Positions 1-8,960 of a DNA stretch of 64,000 bases are shown in pieces. This DNA comes from Plesiomonas shigelloides (lineage in GTDB: Bacteria > Pseudomonadota > Gammaproteobacteria > Enterobacterales > CAMTGL01): positions 1,922,001 through 1,986,000 of the forward strand of contig NZ_LT575468.1 of the NCBI RefSeq assembly GCF_900087055.1, written 5' to 3'. The notes under the pieces are model-generated. The model worked only from the letters and a program-made list of their open reading frames with translations. It had not been told where the DNA came from and searched no databases. Numbering within the stretch: position 1 is the first letter of the stretch; each line of letters opens with the position of its first letter. Position numbers and translations under genes: made by a program.

Positions 1-3
1 GCA

Positions 4-585
4 ATGTCTTTTGAATTACCTGCACTGCCATATGCAAAAAATGCACTGGAACCACACCTGTCAGCTGAAACGCTGGAGTATCACTACGGTAAGCACCACA
101 ACACCTACGTGGTTAACCTGAACAATCTGGTTCCTGGCACTGAGTTCGAAGGCAAGTCTCTGGAAGATATCGTTAAAACCTCTTCCGGCCCGATCTTTAA
201 CAACGCCGCTCAAGTCTGGAACCACACTTTCTACTGGAACTGCCTGGCACCACAAGCGGGTGGCGAGCCTACCGGCGCACTGGCTGATGCAATCAATCAA
301 GCATTCGGCTCTTTTGACGCGTTCAAAACTCAGTTCAACGACGCAGCAGTGAAGAACTTCGGCTCTGGCTGGACTTGGCTGGTGAAGAAAGCTGACGGCT
401 CTCTGGCAATCGTGAACACCTCTAACGCTGGCTGCCCACTGACTGAAGGTCACACTCCACTGCTGACTGTGGACGTGTGGGAGCACGCTTACTACATCGA
501 TTACCGCAACGTACGTCCTAACTACCTGAATGGTTTCTGGGCGCTGGTAAACTGGAACTTCGTCGCTAAAAATCTGGCCGCGTAA
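4..585 (+). CDS. sodB: Fe superoxide dismutase
   Basis: A full-length 193-residue cytoplasmic iron superoxide dismutase, which dismutates superoxide to oxygen and hydrogen peroxide. The protein begins [10 protein letters not shown] and carries His27 in LEYHYGKHH, the [11 protein letters not shown] block with the second His and the iron-type Gln, and the [10 protein letters not shown] block with the last Asp and His metal ligands. Length and motifs match E. coli SodB closely. The ATG is three bases from the window edge, so promoter and ribosome binding site are outside. A strong hairpin terminator follows, so the gene is probably monocistronic. In enterobacteria sodB is controlled by Fur and RyhB, which cannot be judged here. 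Confidence 0.97.
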   Translation: MSFELPALPYAKNALEPHLSAETLEYHYGKHHNTYVVNLNNLVPGTEFEGKSLEDIVKTSSGPIFNNAAQVWNHTFYWNCLAPQAGGEPTGALADAINQAFGSFDAFKTQFNDAAVKNFGSGWTWLVKKADGSLAIVNTSNAGCPLTEGHTPLLTVDVWEHAYYIDYRNVRPNYLNGFWALVNWNFVAKNLAA

Positions 586-642
586 GATCTTCGGCTCATC
601 ATCGGTGCCCGTCATATGCACCGAGAGCACGTAGACCTCGTT

Positions 643-669
643 ATCCCCTGCTCAGGCGGGGGATTTTTA
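643..669 (+). terminator. sodB intrinsic terminator
   Basis: A six-base-pair stem (ATCCCC/GGGGAT) with a short loop is followed directly by TTTTTA, about 60 bases after the sodB stop. This is a typical rho-independent terminator. Confidence 0.85.
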
Positions 670-873
670 TATCCCACATCCAGCCTCACCTAGCCCAAAT
701 ACAGGTTGTTTTTCTTCGTTTACACCATCCAACTCCGCAATCAGCAACGCTTTCCCTGAAAATATTTCACTCTGTAACAACCTGCGCAACATCACACTTT
801 ATCGTCATACATATCCCTATCATGCCCCTGCTTTTTAAAAACATCTTACCGATAAAGGGATATAACAATAAAA

Positions 874-1590
874 ATGCGTAAATTGACATTACTTGCCAGC
901 GCATTGGCGCTGAGCTTCTCGCTAAATACTGCCGTACACGCCGCTGAAACCGCCACCACCGCGCCGCTCTACAGCGGTGTCACCGTGGCCGAGCTGGCGC
1001 AAGAAAAACCCATTCATTGGGTCTCCGTAGAACAAATCGAACACAGCCTCAAAGGCAAAGCGCCGATGGCGGTAGGTTTTGATATTGATGATACCGTGCT
1101 GTTTTCCAGCCCTGGATTTTATCGCGGTAAGCAAATGTTCTCCCCTGATAGCTATGCTTACCTGAAAAACCCACAATTCTGGGAAAAAATGAATAACGGT
1201 TGGGATGAATTCAGCATTCCGAAGAAAGTGGGACATGACTTAATTGCGATGCACTTAAAACGTGGTGATCATATCTATTTCATCACCGGTCGCGATCAAA
1301 CTAAAACCGAAACCGTGACCAAAACGCTGCAAAAAGATTTTGCGATCCCCGATAACGCATTAAATCCAGTTATTTTTGCCGGTGACAAACCAGGCCAAAA
1401 TACCAAAATCAGCTGGATGAAAGCCAAAGACATCAAAATCTATTACGGTGACTCTGATGGCGATATCAAAGCTGCCATTGCGACTAATGCGCGCGGGATC
1501 CGTTTACTGAGAGCGTCTAACTCCACTTACCAGCCGCTGCCGCAAGCCGGCGCCATGGGCGAAGAGGTGATCATTAACTCGCAATATTAA
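874..1590 (+). CDS. aphA: Class B acid phosphatase, periplasmic
   Basis: A 238-residue class B nonspecific acid phosphatase of the DDDD (HAD) superfamily. It releases phosphate from nucleotides and other organic phosphates in the periplasm. Residues 1-23 form a signal peptide ending in AVHA. The catalytic FDIDDT motif holds the nucleophile Asp70 and Asp72. A block with [10 protein letters not shown] and [12 protein letters not shown] is typical of AphA, and the late YGDSDGDI motif supplies the magnesium-binding acids. Length matches E. coli AphA. It stands alone, with an untranslated leader and an AAAGGGA element about 14 bases before the ATG, longer than ideal spacing. Confidence 0.95.
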   Translation: MRKLTLLASALALSFSLNTAVHAAETATTAPLYSGVTVAELAQEKPIHWVSVEQIEHSLKGKAPMAVGFDIDDTVLFSSPGFYRGKQMFSPDSYAYLKNPQFWEKMNNGWDEFSIPKKVGHDLIAMHLKRGDHIYFITGRDQTKTETVTKTLQKDFAIPDNALNPVIFAGDKPGQNTKISWMKAKDIKIYYGDSDGDIKAAIATNARGIRLLRASNSTYQPLPQAGAMGEEVIINSQY

Positions 1591-1623
1591 TTCAGATAAT
1601 TTACCGCATCCTCATTCAAGCAC

Positions 1624-1657
1624 GTAGGTGATCCGCTGCCCATCGCGGATCATCTAC
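1624..1657. other. 13-bp hairpin in the 1591-2130 intergenic region
   Basis: Two 13-base arms, 1624-1636 and 1645-1657, pair with one G-U and leave an 8-base loop. There is no T-tract, so it may be a 3' mRNA-stabilising structure or REP-like palindrome behind aphA instead of a standard terminator. I see no gene in the rest of this 540-base gap; it is AT-rich and probably holds the promoter for the next gene. Confidence 0.4.
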
Positions 1658-2130
1658 ACCCATCAGTGTAAAGCGTTTTATTGCTCTTACTGTGTTGTAC
1701 TTCTCTCTCGTGCTCTCTTTTTTATCGTTACTATTCTGTGCTTCTCTTTTCTGCGCTTATCTTTTGATGGCTCATCCCCGCATTTTCAAATAACGCCAGA
1801 TATCTGACTTTCCTTACCTAAAAATGCCAGATTACTGACTAAGCGTAACTTAACCTACCGCACAGTTATGAAAAAAAGTGCATTAGAGGTTTGACCCACA
1901 TCGCTGCACTTACGATTATGTCGCACAAAATTTTAAAACTTCAGGTTATTCACGCTCAGGATCGGGAAATGCGTGTTAAGCACACGACAGTGCACACGAT
2001 TTCTTTTGCTGTGACGAAATAATGCCTAAGGCATCGCGGGAAAATGTCACTGGAATGACAATCTCTCGCTACACATCGTGGCATTATGGCTCTTCGGCAG
2101 CATCCGGCATCCAAAACGGAACAGATTATT

Positions 2131-4308
2131 ATGGACAGCTCTACCACCAGCATGACACCGGATACGCCTACCGATAAAAATTTGATTGAGTGGTCATGCA
2201 AATACACGCCCCGCACGGGAATTAGCCCGGATACGACAGAATTCTATTACCAGCTCTTTGACGATCGATTGGAATATTCCACAATCCAATACAACGCATT
2301 AGCCAAATTCCTGTTCGGTGCTGGTGCGGTGATCATGATTGTATTTTTAACTTTCGGATTAGGGCTAGGTCCGGTAGCTGGATTTTTAGGCTTGTGTGCC
2401 GGTAAGTTAATCTACAGTGCGTTAATCCTCAATACGGGGCCTATTGCCATTGCGCGTGCGGACATCCGCTCACTGCAATTATCAGAAGACCACCGTAAAC
2501 TGAATTTGACCTTGCATGATGACAGCCAAGTACTTATCCACACTGATCCGGATATTTACCCCACGCTCACTGAGCTGCTTATTGCCCAAGGCTGCACCGT
2601 TCACGGTGAAATGATTGCCGCAAGTGCAAATCACAACGATAAAATTGCCGATGCCGCGCCCCAGCCACATAAACGCACCATCATTATTGGATTAGTCGTG
2701 GTGTGGATTGGCGCGGCGGTCGTATTTAGCCAAATCGATGGTAATAGCGTTGCGAGCAGTCACATCGCATTAGAATCACCGACGTCAGACGCTGCATCAT
2801 CGGTTAGCAATGAGCTATTCCAGATAGAAAAAGCCATTAATGCGGATGATAGAAATTATCTGGCCGAAAAAGTTCCTAACGTGAAAGCGCTCTACGCCAA
2901 TGATGGCGCTTTTGCCGCCATCAAAAATGACGGTAGCCTGATCACTTGGGGCTTTAGCTTTCAAGGCGCTAATAGCAGCCCACAAGTTCAGGCACTACAC
3001 AATATTAAAAGCGTGCTGCCCTTTAATGGTGGCTTGCATGGCATGCTCGAACAGCTCGGTTTTTTTGCTCTGACCGAAGATGATCGCTTAGTCACTTGGG
3101 GTGAAACACAAGCACCTGCGGAATTAGAGCCACGCTTAACCGAGGTAAAAGAAGTCCTTACCACCCGCCGGATGTACGGCTTTGCCAGTGCTTTTAGCAT
3201 GATCGCCGTACTCAAAAATGACGGGAGCGTTGTCAGCTGGGCCCCACCACAAGAAAAGGACAGCGACGTCGGACAGGCCAACAGCCTGACCGATATTCAA
3301 AGCATCACCGACTCATATGGCTGCTTTATCGCGCTAGATAAGCAAGGTGCCACGCACGTATGGGGCTACAGCACATGCGAATCTGACTTAGCGCCCAAGC
3401 TGAGCAATCGGACATATAAGCGCATTCGCGCCTATGGCGACCAAATCCTGGCCGAAACCTTTGATGATACCGTTTTGGTGATTTCGAACCGCGCAGAAAC
3501 ACAATCGCGATACGTATTACCGCAATGGGCTGCCAATATCAGCGAGTTTTATGCCGGCCACCGCACCAATGCCGCGTTATTAACTGACGGCACGTTGATG
3601 TACTGGCAGCAGCCGACCGCTAGCGATCCTAAGCCACGCGCATACAAGCAACTGGATCAGGTGCAGCAAGTACAATCGGTGGGCGTGTACACCGAACCCG
3701 ATATCGGCTGGACCGATTTGCTGGCACTGACGGCCGATGGCGAGGTGGTGAATATTGATGAGTCAGAGAGTGCTTCAGAGCGCTTCTTTGAAAATTGTAA
3801 TAACTTCAGCCAGATCCAAAAAATTATACCGATGCCTAATCAACAACACGTGATGTTGTATGACCGTAATGAAAGCATTTATTTTTGTGGCGATGCGCCG
3901 TTAGCGCTGCGCAGTTATAACGGCACTGTGATCCCGCAGCTCCAAAGTACCGAGTTGTTCTTACAATCTTACCTGTACCTGACTCAAGGTAGCGGACAAG
4001 TGTCCGTCCTGATGACAATGACAGATGCAGATTACGACAATTACGCGAAATTCTTCGCCGAAAACATGCAAAACAGTCAGACCCAAATCATCTCCAACGG
4101 TTCACTGCTGTCGCTCAACCAAGATCAAACCCTCAGTGCGCTCACGCCACAAGATAAACCGGCGCTTAAAAATATTGGCAAAGTGCGTCAAGCCCTCGCC
4201 AATACCACCGGCTTTGCTGTACTGGATGATAACGGTACCCTCCATACATGGCGCACCACAGGCTACATGGATGATGAGTTTATCTCCGTACCGAAAGAAG
4301 AGCTGTAA
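2131..4308 (+). CDS. Membrane-anchored RCC1-like beta-propeller repeat protein
   Basis: A large protein of 725 residues from the ATG at 2131, or 740 from an in-frame ATG at 2086. I prefer 2131 because CGGAAC lies upstream of it and nothing suitable precedes 2086. The N-terminal third has a hydrophobic hairpin (FLFGAGAVIMIVFLTFGLGL and following) and a second membrane segment (TIIIGLVVVWIGAAVVF). The rest is a series of degenerate repeats of the form 'AAIKNDGSLITWG', 'AVLKNDGSVVSW', 'IALDKQGATHVWG', 'ALLTDGTLMYW' and 'AVLDDNGTLHTW'. This is the signature of RCC1/BLIP-II type beta-propellers. The repeat domain probably lies outside the cytoplasm. Function is unknown, and no neighbour suggests a partner. 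Confidence 0.8.
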   Translation: MDSSTTSMTPDTPTDKNLIEWSCKYTPRTGISPDTTEFYYQLFDDRLEYSTIQYNALAKFLFGAGAVIMIVFLTFGLGLGPVAGFLGLCAGKLIYSALILNTGPIAIARADIRSLQLSEDHRKLNLTLHDDSQVLIHTDPDIYPTLTELLIAQGCTVHGEMIAASANHNDKIADAAPQPHKRTIIIGLVVVWIGAAVVFSQIDGNSVASSHIALESPTSDAASSVSNELFQIEKAINADDRNYLAEKVPNVKALYANDGAFAAIKNDGSLITWGFSFQGANSSPQVQALHNIKSVLPFNGGLHGMLEQLGFFALTEDDRLVTWGETQAPAELEPRLTEVKEVLTTRRMYGFASAFSMIAVLKNDGSVVSWAPPQEKDSDVGQANSLTDIQSITDSYGCFIALDKQGATHVWGYSTCESDLAPKLSNRTYKRIRAYGDQILAETFDDTVLVISNRAETQSRYVLPQWAANISEFYAGHRTNAALLTDGTLMYWQQPTASDPKPRAYKQLDQVQQVQSVGVYTEPDIGWTDLLALTADGEVVNIDESESASERFFENCNNFSQIQKIIPMPNQQHVMLYDRNESIYFCGDAPLALRSYNGTVIPQLQSTELFLQSYLYLTQGSGQVSVLMTMTDADYDNYAKFFAENMQNSQTQIISNGSLLSLNQDQTLSALTPQDKPALKNIGKVRQALANTTGFAVLDDNGTLHTWRTTGYMDDEFISVPKEEL

Positions 4309-4341
4309 CGAGAACTCGCGCTGCGAGCCGCTTGCACCAAC

Positions 4342-4371
4342 AAAAACACCGGCATTCGCCGGTGTTTTTTT
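4342..4371. terminator. Bidirectional terminator between RCC1-like gene and pnuC
   Basis: The stem AAAAACACCGGC/GCCGGTGTTTTT has a short ATTC loop, with A and T tracts on both sides, so it can end transcription from both converging genes. Confidence 0.88.
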
Positions 4372-4419
4372 CACTCAATCACGCATGCAATGGGCATGAG
4401 TGGGTATCTAAATGCACGG

Positions 4420-5151
4420 TTACAGCGATTCCGATGCCAACGGGCGCGAACCATGACGCTCCGCACTGCGGATCCACGTCACCGAGCCCATCACCGCAAT
4501 CGCGGTCAGCAAAATATACTCCAGCGACATCGCATACACGCCCTGCACGGCATAAATCACCACGCTGATCAGATCAATGACAATCCACAGCAGCCAGTTT
4601 TCTACATACTTACGGGTCATCAAAATCATCGCCGCAATCGACAGCACTAACATTGCCGAATCCCACACTGGGAAGGCATCCGGTTGCAGCTCAGGCATTG
4701 TCACGGCCAGCCCCATTCCCTGCATCAAGTCAATGGCGACAGTGGTCAAAAAGGCAAACACCGGATCGATAAACTGGCTCATCAAAATAATGGCTACCAC
4801 GCACACACCGGTCAGCGTCAGGGCTTTACTGCGCGACAACCAGCGAATTTTCAGCGCCGCTTCGTTGTCGGCAGTTTGTCGGCTCCACGCATACCAGCCA
4901 TACACGTTGGCGACAAAGAAAAACACCTGTAACAGCAAACTTGCATACAGCTGGATTTGAAAGAAAATGGCGGCAAACAACGTCACATTGATTAGACCAA
5001 ACAGATAGTTAATGATCTTCTCTTTGCTGGCAAACCAGATACACAGCAAACCAAAAATGGTGCCGATAGCTTCAATCCACGACAGTGCATAACCGCCTTC
5101 ACCCAACGGAATATTCACCATCACATTGTTAATACTGAAAAAATCCATCAC
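4420..5151 (-). CDS. pnuC: PnuC-type nicotinamide riboside transporter
   Basis: A 243-residue integral membrane protein of the PnuC family, which facilitates uptake of nicotinamide riboside for NAD salvage. About seven hydrophobic segments are visible. The family block (YALSWIEAIGTIFGLLCIW, then NYLFGLINVTLFAAIF and VANVYGWYAW) includes the WxxWxxxW-like region typical of PnuC. The start is one of two adjacent ATG codons and overlaps the stop of the upstream nucleoside phosphorylase gene, so the two are translationally coupled. That pairing suggests joint use of ribosides. No riboswitch-like leader is evident. Confidence 0.92.
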   Translation of the reverse strand: MMDFFSINNVMVNIPLGEGGYALSWIEAIGTIFGLLCIWFASKEKIINYLFGLINVTLFAAIFFQIQLYASLLLQVFFFVANVYGWYAWSRQTADNEAALKIRWLSRSKALTLTGVCVVAIILMSQFIDPVFAFLTTVAIDLMQGMGLAVTMPELQPDAFPVWDSAMLVLSIAAMILMTRKYVENWLLWIVIDLISVVIYAVQGVYAMSLEYILLTAIAVMGSVTWIRSAERHGSRPLASESL

Positions 5152-5900
5152 ACATTCTCCTTATTATAATCTTGATAGATAGCGGCCAAGGCCAATTCAA
5201 TCTCGCGCGCCTCCCCCAGATGTCCGCAAGAGTCTGCCTCTTGATAGGCATTAATCCCTTGTTCTAACTCTCCGCTGCTCGTCACCACCACATTCAATAC
5301 CGAAGCGGTGCGCATGCCACGCAGTGCGCCAATGACCATCAACGGCGCCGTTTCCATGTCCGCAGCCAAAATACCAAAGGCAGCCCACTTAGCGGTTAAT
5401 TCAGCTTCGTGGTCGGTATAAAAGCTATCATGACTACGCACATAGCCGCTGTGGGTCGGGAACTGCAAACGCTGCGCTTGCGTTTGTAAGCAATGCACTA
5501 AGCCGGTGTCAGCGCATGCCGGATAGCCTGATGGTACATAAATCTGTGACGTGCCCTCATCCCGTACCGCGCCTGTCGCAATCACCAGATCGCCAAGCTG
5601 CATCGGCACTTGTAATGCCCCGCAACTGCCAATACGAATCAAGGTAGTAACGCCAATGCGCTGCAACTCTTCGATAGCTATTGCCGCTGACGGGCCACCA
5701 ATGCCGGTCGACAATACCAACACCTCAATGCCCTGATACCAGCCACGCAAAGAGCGAAACTCGCGGTTATAGGCCAGTGGCTGTACGTCATCCAAAAAGC
5801 GAGCGACATGCTCAACACGCTGCGGATCGCCCGGCAGCAACGCGTAACGCGCGCCAGTCATCGCTCGGCTTAAACGAATGTGTGGTTGCAACTCCATCAT
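5148..5900 (-). CDS. Nucleoside phosphorylase, uridine phosphorylase-like (PNP/UDP family)
   Basis: A 250-residue member of the PNP/UDP phosphorylase family, which cleaves nucleosides with phosphate to base and ribose-1-phosphate. Visible family motifs are ALLPGDPQRVEHVA (phosphate loop), the STGIGGPSAAIAIEEL stretch, IRIGSCGAL, and AADMETAPLMVIGAL, which holds the Met-Glu pair contacting the ribose. It resembles uridine phosphorylases more than DeoD but is not the canonical Udp. It is the first gene of a coupled pair with pnuC. The context suggests a substrate imported by PnuC or a pyridine nucleoside, which is inference. The substrate cannot be read from the sequence. Confidence 0.88.
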   Translation of the reverse strand: MMELQPHIRLSRAMTGARYALLPGDPQRVEHVARFLDDVQPLAYNREFRSLRGWYQGIEVLVLSTGIGGPSAAIAIEELQRIGVTTLIRIGSCGALQVPMQLGDLVIATGAVRDEGTSQIYVPSGYPACADTGLVHCLQTQAQRLQFPTHSGYVRSHDSFYTDHEAELTAKWAAFGILAADMETAPLMVIGALRGMRTASVLNVVVTSSGELEQGINAYQEADSCGHLGEAREIELALAAIYQDYNKENV

Positions 5901-6023
5901 GGGTACCTCACTTTGTTGCCTAGGCTCACTACCGCGCCATTACTATGGTCATGACTATGCCATTCGCGCAGATGCTCAAGGCAACATGGGTCAACGCCGA
6001 TGCTTCACAGAAGACAATTCGGC

Positions 6024-6716
6024 TTACATACCGGCTTGCGCACGTAAACGTGGCGCATCCAGCAATCGAATTTGTTCACCATCCACCGCAATAATTTGCT
6101 GCTCTTTCAGCTCATGCAGGATCCGGTTAATACTGCGCGGCGCCGCAGCAAACTCATGACTCAACTGCTGCTTATCCAGCATCGCGCAAGGGCTACCGTG
6201 AGTTTCAAATTGCTCCCACAACGCCAGCGCCACCCGCTGATGCAGCGTATACAAGTTATCGGCCCCCGCTTTTTGCGATAAGCGATAATATTGCTGGCTA
6301 AACGTACGTAACATGCTCTGATTAAAGTGATTATCGAGTGCTAGCCACTGGCTAAAATCATCACGTGATAAGCGCAATAAGCGCGTATCTTCTGTCGCTT
6401 CAACCGAGCAAATGTAAGGGCGCTGCTCAAAAATCTCCAACTCGCCCAGCATGTCGCCTTTGCCGTAATTGGCCTGCTGATAACGTCGCCCATCGTCCGT
6501 TTCCAAGAACACATCCACCCGGCCTTGTAAAATCAGGTGAAAATGGCGACAAGGTTCATGCTGACGACAAATCAGTGTTCCACGAGTTACCTGCAGTAAC
6601 CGCCAACGCCGCATCACATCCAACGGACAGTGTTTTACCAGTTCATACAGCGCCGGCTCATTGCTGATCAGCTCGACAATCGCCAGCCAATCGTCCGGAT
6701 ATAAGCTCTTTTTCAT
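6024..6716 (-). CDS. Crp/Fnr family transcription regulator
   Basis: A 230-residue regulator from the ATG at 6716 (MKKSLYPDDW). An in-frame ATG 51 bases upstream would add an unlikely N-terminus. Residues about 30-145 form a cyclic-nucleotide-binding-like beta-roll (GTLICRQHEPCRHFHLILQGRV... GDMLGELEIFEQRP). Residues about 150-220 form a winged helix (LDKQQLSHEFAAAPRSINRILHELKEQQII). It lacks the N-terminal FNR cysteine cluster. It sits upstream of, and parallel to, the nucleoside phosphorylase-pnuC pair, with a 120-base gap, and may regulate them. E. coli YeiL, a Crp/Fnr protein near nucleoside genes, is a loose parallel only. Confidence 0.85.
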   Translation of the reverse strand: MKKSLYPDDWLAIVELISNEPALYELVKHCPLDVMRRWRLLQVTRGTLICRQHEPCRHFHLILQGRVDVFLETDDGRRYQQANYGKGDMLGELEIFEQRPYICSVEATEDTRLLRLSRDDFSQWLALDNHFNQSMLRTFSQQYYRLSQKAGADNLYTLHQRVALALWEQFETHGSPCAMLDKQQLSHEFAAAPRSINRILHELKEQQIIAVDGEQIRLLDAPRLRAQAGM

Positions 6717-6975
6717 GCTGAACACTATAAAGTTTCCTCTGCAGGTAAAGACAGGACCGTAGTCCACCCAGCTAACAGCCTGCGCAGCGCAAAATGTCGC
6801 GAAGGTCTGATATTACACACCCAAGGCGGACAAATGTCCCACACCGCAACAACTGGCAAAATTTCGTGATGGCCATCACGCGTGACATCTCTTGCAGCAA
6901 CGCTATACGCTCAGCGTGAAAAGCAAAAACCCTAAATAAACTAGGGATAAAAGCAAAAGCCCATAACAGAGCTAC

Positions 6976-7032
6976 AAGAGGGAAAAGAGGGAAAAGAGGG
7001 AAAAGAGGGAAAAGAGGGAAAAGAGGGAAAAG
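6976..7032. repeat. 9-bp tandem repeat, about 6 copies
   Basis: The unit AAGAGGGAA is repeated perfectly six times, with a partial seventh, in the gap between the Crp-family gene and miaE (6717-7201). On the minus strand it reads as Leu-Phe-Pro repeats in a short open frame, but nothing else there looks coding. It is a likely variable-number repeat. No other gene is visible in this gap. Confidence 0.95.
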
Positions 7033-7201
7033 CACAATACGCTGTTACAGCGCAAACCAAAGCACACTGCCCATCTTTAGCGGCCAAGCAGCCTACCTCG
7101 TGCTCATCACATACCTATGGCAAAAAAGAACAATTCGTGGTGTTGATACCGTATAACTCACTCAGCATCAACCTCACACTACCGCCGCGCTGATTCGCTA
7201 T

Positions 7202-7966
7202 TTAGTGCCAAACAGGCACACCACTGTGGAATTTAAACTCCGGATCCGGTGAGGTAATCAGCTCCGCTTCCACTGCTGCAAAGTAAGCGATACGCGCACT
7301 GATATCCTGCCCCGCCACGGCCTGAGCTAATGACAGATAATCTTGATAGTGACGCGCCTCCGAGCGCAGCAGCGACAGATAAAATCGCCCTAACTCCTCA
7401 TCCAAGTAAGGAGCCAGCTTGGCAAAGCGCTCACACGAACGCGCCTCGATAAACGCGCCGATAATCAGCTTATCGACCAACGCATTCGGCTCAAAGTGCT
7501 GCACATGACGCATCATACTCTTCGCATACCGACTCGCGGGCAGCGGCTCATAGGGGATCTGCTTTTGCGCCATGATCTCCAGCACCTGATAAAAGTGATG
7601 CAGCTCTTCTTTGATCAGCAGCACCATCTTATCCACCAGCTCCGCACCATAACGGCAATCTGCACGCACAATCACCTGTTTCGATGCCGCACTTTTCCCA
7701 CGCAGCGTCTCCACAGAGCCTAATCGGCGATACGCCAGATCCTCATAAGGCTGCAGCCACGCATTGAGCATCGCGGCACTTTCGGGCTCCACGGCATAGC
7801 GACGAATCAAAAACAGCGCACTTTGCGCCGCTTTTAGCTCGCACAACAGATGATCGCGTAAAATCACCGGCAAATTTTCGGGCTTTCTCGCCTCAGTGAT
7901 CCAGCTATCGGGCGTCACCGCCTGTAAAAACTGGTACACAGGCTCAAGCAATTGTTCAACAGACAT
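7202..7966 (-). CDS. miaE: tRNA-(ms2io6A37) hydroxylase
   Basis: A 254-residue ferritin-like diiron monooxygenase that hydroxylates the isopentenyl group of ms2i6A at position 37 of tRNAs reading UNN codons. The carboxylate and histidine iron-binding pattern is visible: CELKAAQSALF, KEELHHFYQVLEIM, IEARSCERFAKLAP and RSEARHYQDYLSLA. Length and motif order match the Salmonella MiaE family. E. coli lacks the gene, so its presence is informative for taxonomy. It is a single gene with a weak ribosome binding site. Confidence 0.93.
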   Translation of the reverse strand: MSVEQLLEPVYQFLQAVTPDSWITEARKPENLPVILRDHLLCELKAAQSALFLIRRYAVEPESAAMLNAWLQPYEDLAYRRLGSVETLRGKSAASKQVIVRADCRYGAELVDKMVLLIKEELHHFYQVLEIMAQKQIPYEPLPASRYAKSMMRHVQHFEPNALVDKLIIGAFIEARSCERFAKLAPYLDEELGRFYLSLLRSEARHYQDYLSLAQAVAGQDISARIAYFAAVEAELITSPDPEFKFHSGVPVWH

Positions 7967-8108
7967 ACCGTTCTAAAATAGCGTTATACAAGAGTGGTGG
8001 TTTACCATAACCTGATAATAACATTATGTTTGCGCCCTGCCATCAGGCCTACGCTCCCAAAACTCGGCATAGCAGCAATAACGCCTTGCCGTGCACAATG
8101 AGTAAGTC

Positions 8109-8147
8109 GCAATGGGCAATGGGCAATGGGCAATGGGCAATGGGCAA
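8109..8147. repeat. 7-bp tandem repeat, 5 copies
   Basis: GCAATGG occurs five times in tandem, about 40 bases upstream of the next start codon. It may be a phase-variable or slippage-prone tract affecting expression of the gene at 8184. The evidence is only the repeat and its position. Confidence 0.92.
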
Positions 8148-8183
8148 ACACTCTCGACTGACCTCAATTGAAACCGAACTCAA

Positions 8184-8960
8184 ATGCACAAGACACTTGT
8201 CGATTACCAAACTCGCATCGCCGCACTGCCAGATAAACCGAGCTATACGCGCAACGATCTACTGATTCCCGATTTTCTGCTAGAAAAATCCGGCACGTTG
8301 GAGATTTACTACGCGCCACACAACGAATACGCCAACTCACAAGCTCGCGTCTTTATCGTGGGGATCACGCCCGGCTTTCAGCAGATGTCACAAGCCTTTG
8401 TCACCGCGCATCGTGGGCTGGTAGCCGCAAAGTCACTGGCCACCATTCAATACGAATGCAAAGTGGCCGCTCGTTTTAGTGGCAGCATGCGCACCAATAT
8501 CATCAACATGCTCGACAGCCTGCACCTAAACCAAGCGTTAGGTCTGGCCAGCTGCGCCGCCTTATTTGATGAACAAGATCATTGGTTACACACAGTGTCA
8601 CTGATCCCCTATCCCGTTTTTGTCAAAGGCACCAACTACACCGGCCATACGCCCAAACTGGGTAAGACAGCGCTACTGATGAACTACGCACGTCACACCT
8701 TTGCGCACGAGTTCGGCCAGTTGCAGCACAAAGATCACGTCTTACTCATTCCGCTAGGCAAAGCTGTCGAAGAGGTTTTACAGCAACTGGCCAGCGAAGG
8801 CTGCGTGGATGCCTCACAAATTTTATCCGGTTTCCCGCATCCCTCCGGAGCCAACGTCAACCGTCTGAAGGAGTTGGAAAAACATCGCTCCGCATTAGAA
8901 ACACAGATCCGTCAGTTTGCTACGGCAATTGCGCCACTTCGCACCTGCTCACACCAGTAA
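8184..8960 (+). CDS. Uracil-DNA-glycosylase-superfamily-like protein
   Basis: A 258-residue protein I do not recognise as a named gene. Two short motifs resemble the uracil-DNA glycosylase superfamily: [13 protein letters not shown] near residues 56-68 (motif A, usually G-x-x-P-G) and [13 protein letters not shown] near residues 219-231 (motif B, HPS-x-x-N). Between them are a region with conserved-looking [16 protein letters not shown] and a predicted strand LLIPLGKA. Secondary-structure order is consistent with the UDG fold. Activity on uracil or another base cannot be claimed. The last 49 bases overlap the convergent catB-like gene. A 7-bp repeat tract lies just upstream. Confidence 0.72.
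   Translation: MHKTLVDYQTRIAALPDKPSYTRNDLLIPDFLLEKSGTLEIYYAPHNEYANSQARVFIVGITPGFQQMSQAFVTAHRGLVAAKSLATIQYECKVAARFSGSMRTNIINMLDSLHLNQALGLASCAALFDEQDHWLHTVSLIPYPVFVKGTNYTGHTPKLGKTALLMNYARHTFAHEFGQLQHKDHVLLIPLGKAVEEVLQQLASEGCVDASQILSGFPHPSGANVNRLKELEKHRSALETQIRQFATAIAPLRTCSHQ

Noticed and set aside
61-630. 189-codon minus-strand frame opposite sodB
   Set aside because: It mirrors the codon structure of a highly conserved gene, has no ribosome site, and its product looks like no protein.
6772-7035. Leu-Phe-Pro repeat frame on the minus strand
   Set aside because: The repeats come from the 9-bp tandem tract, and the rest of the frame has no coding character or start signal.
8109-8147. CRISPR array
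   Set aside because: The repeats are 7 bp with no spacers. No array or cas gene is seen in the window.
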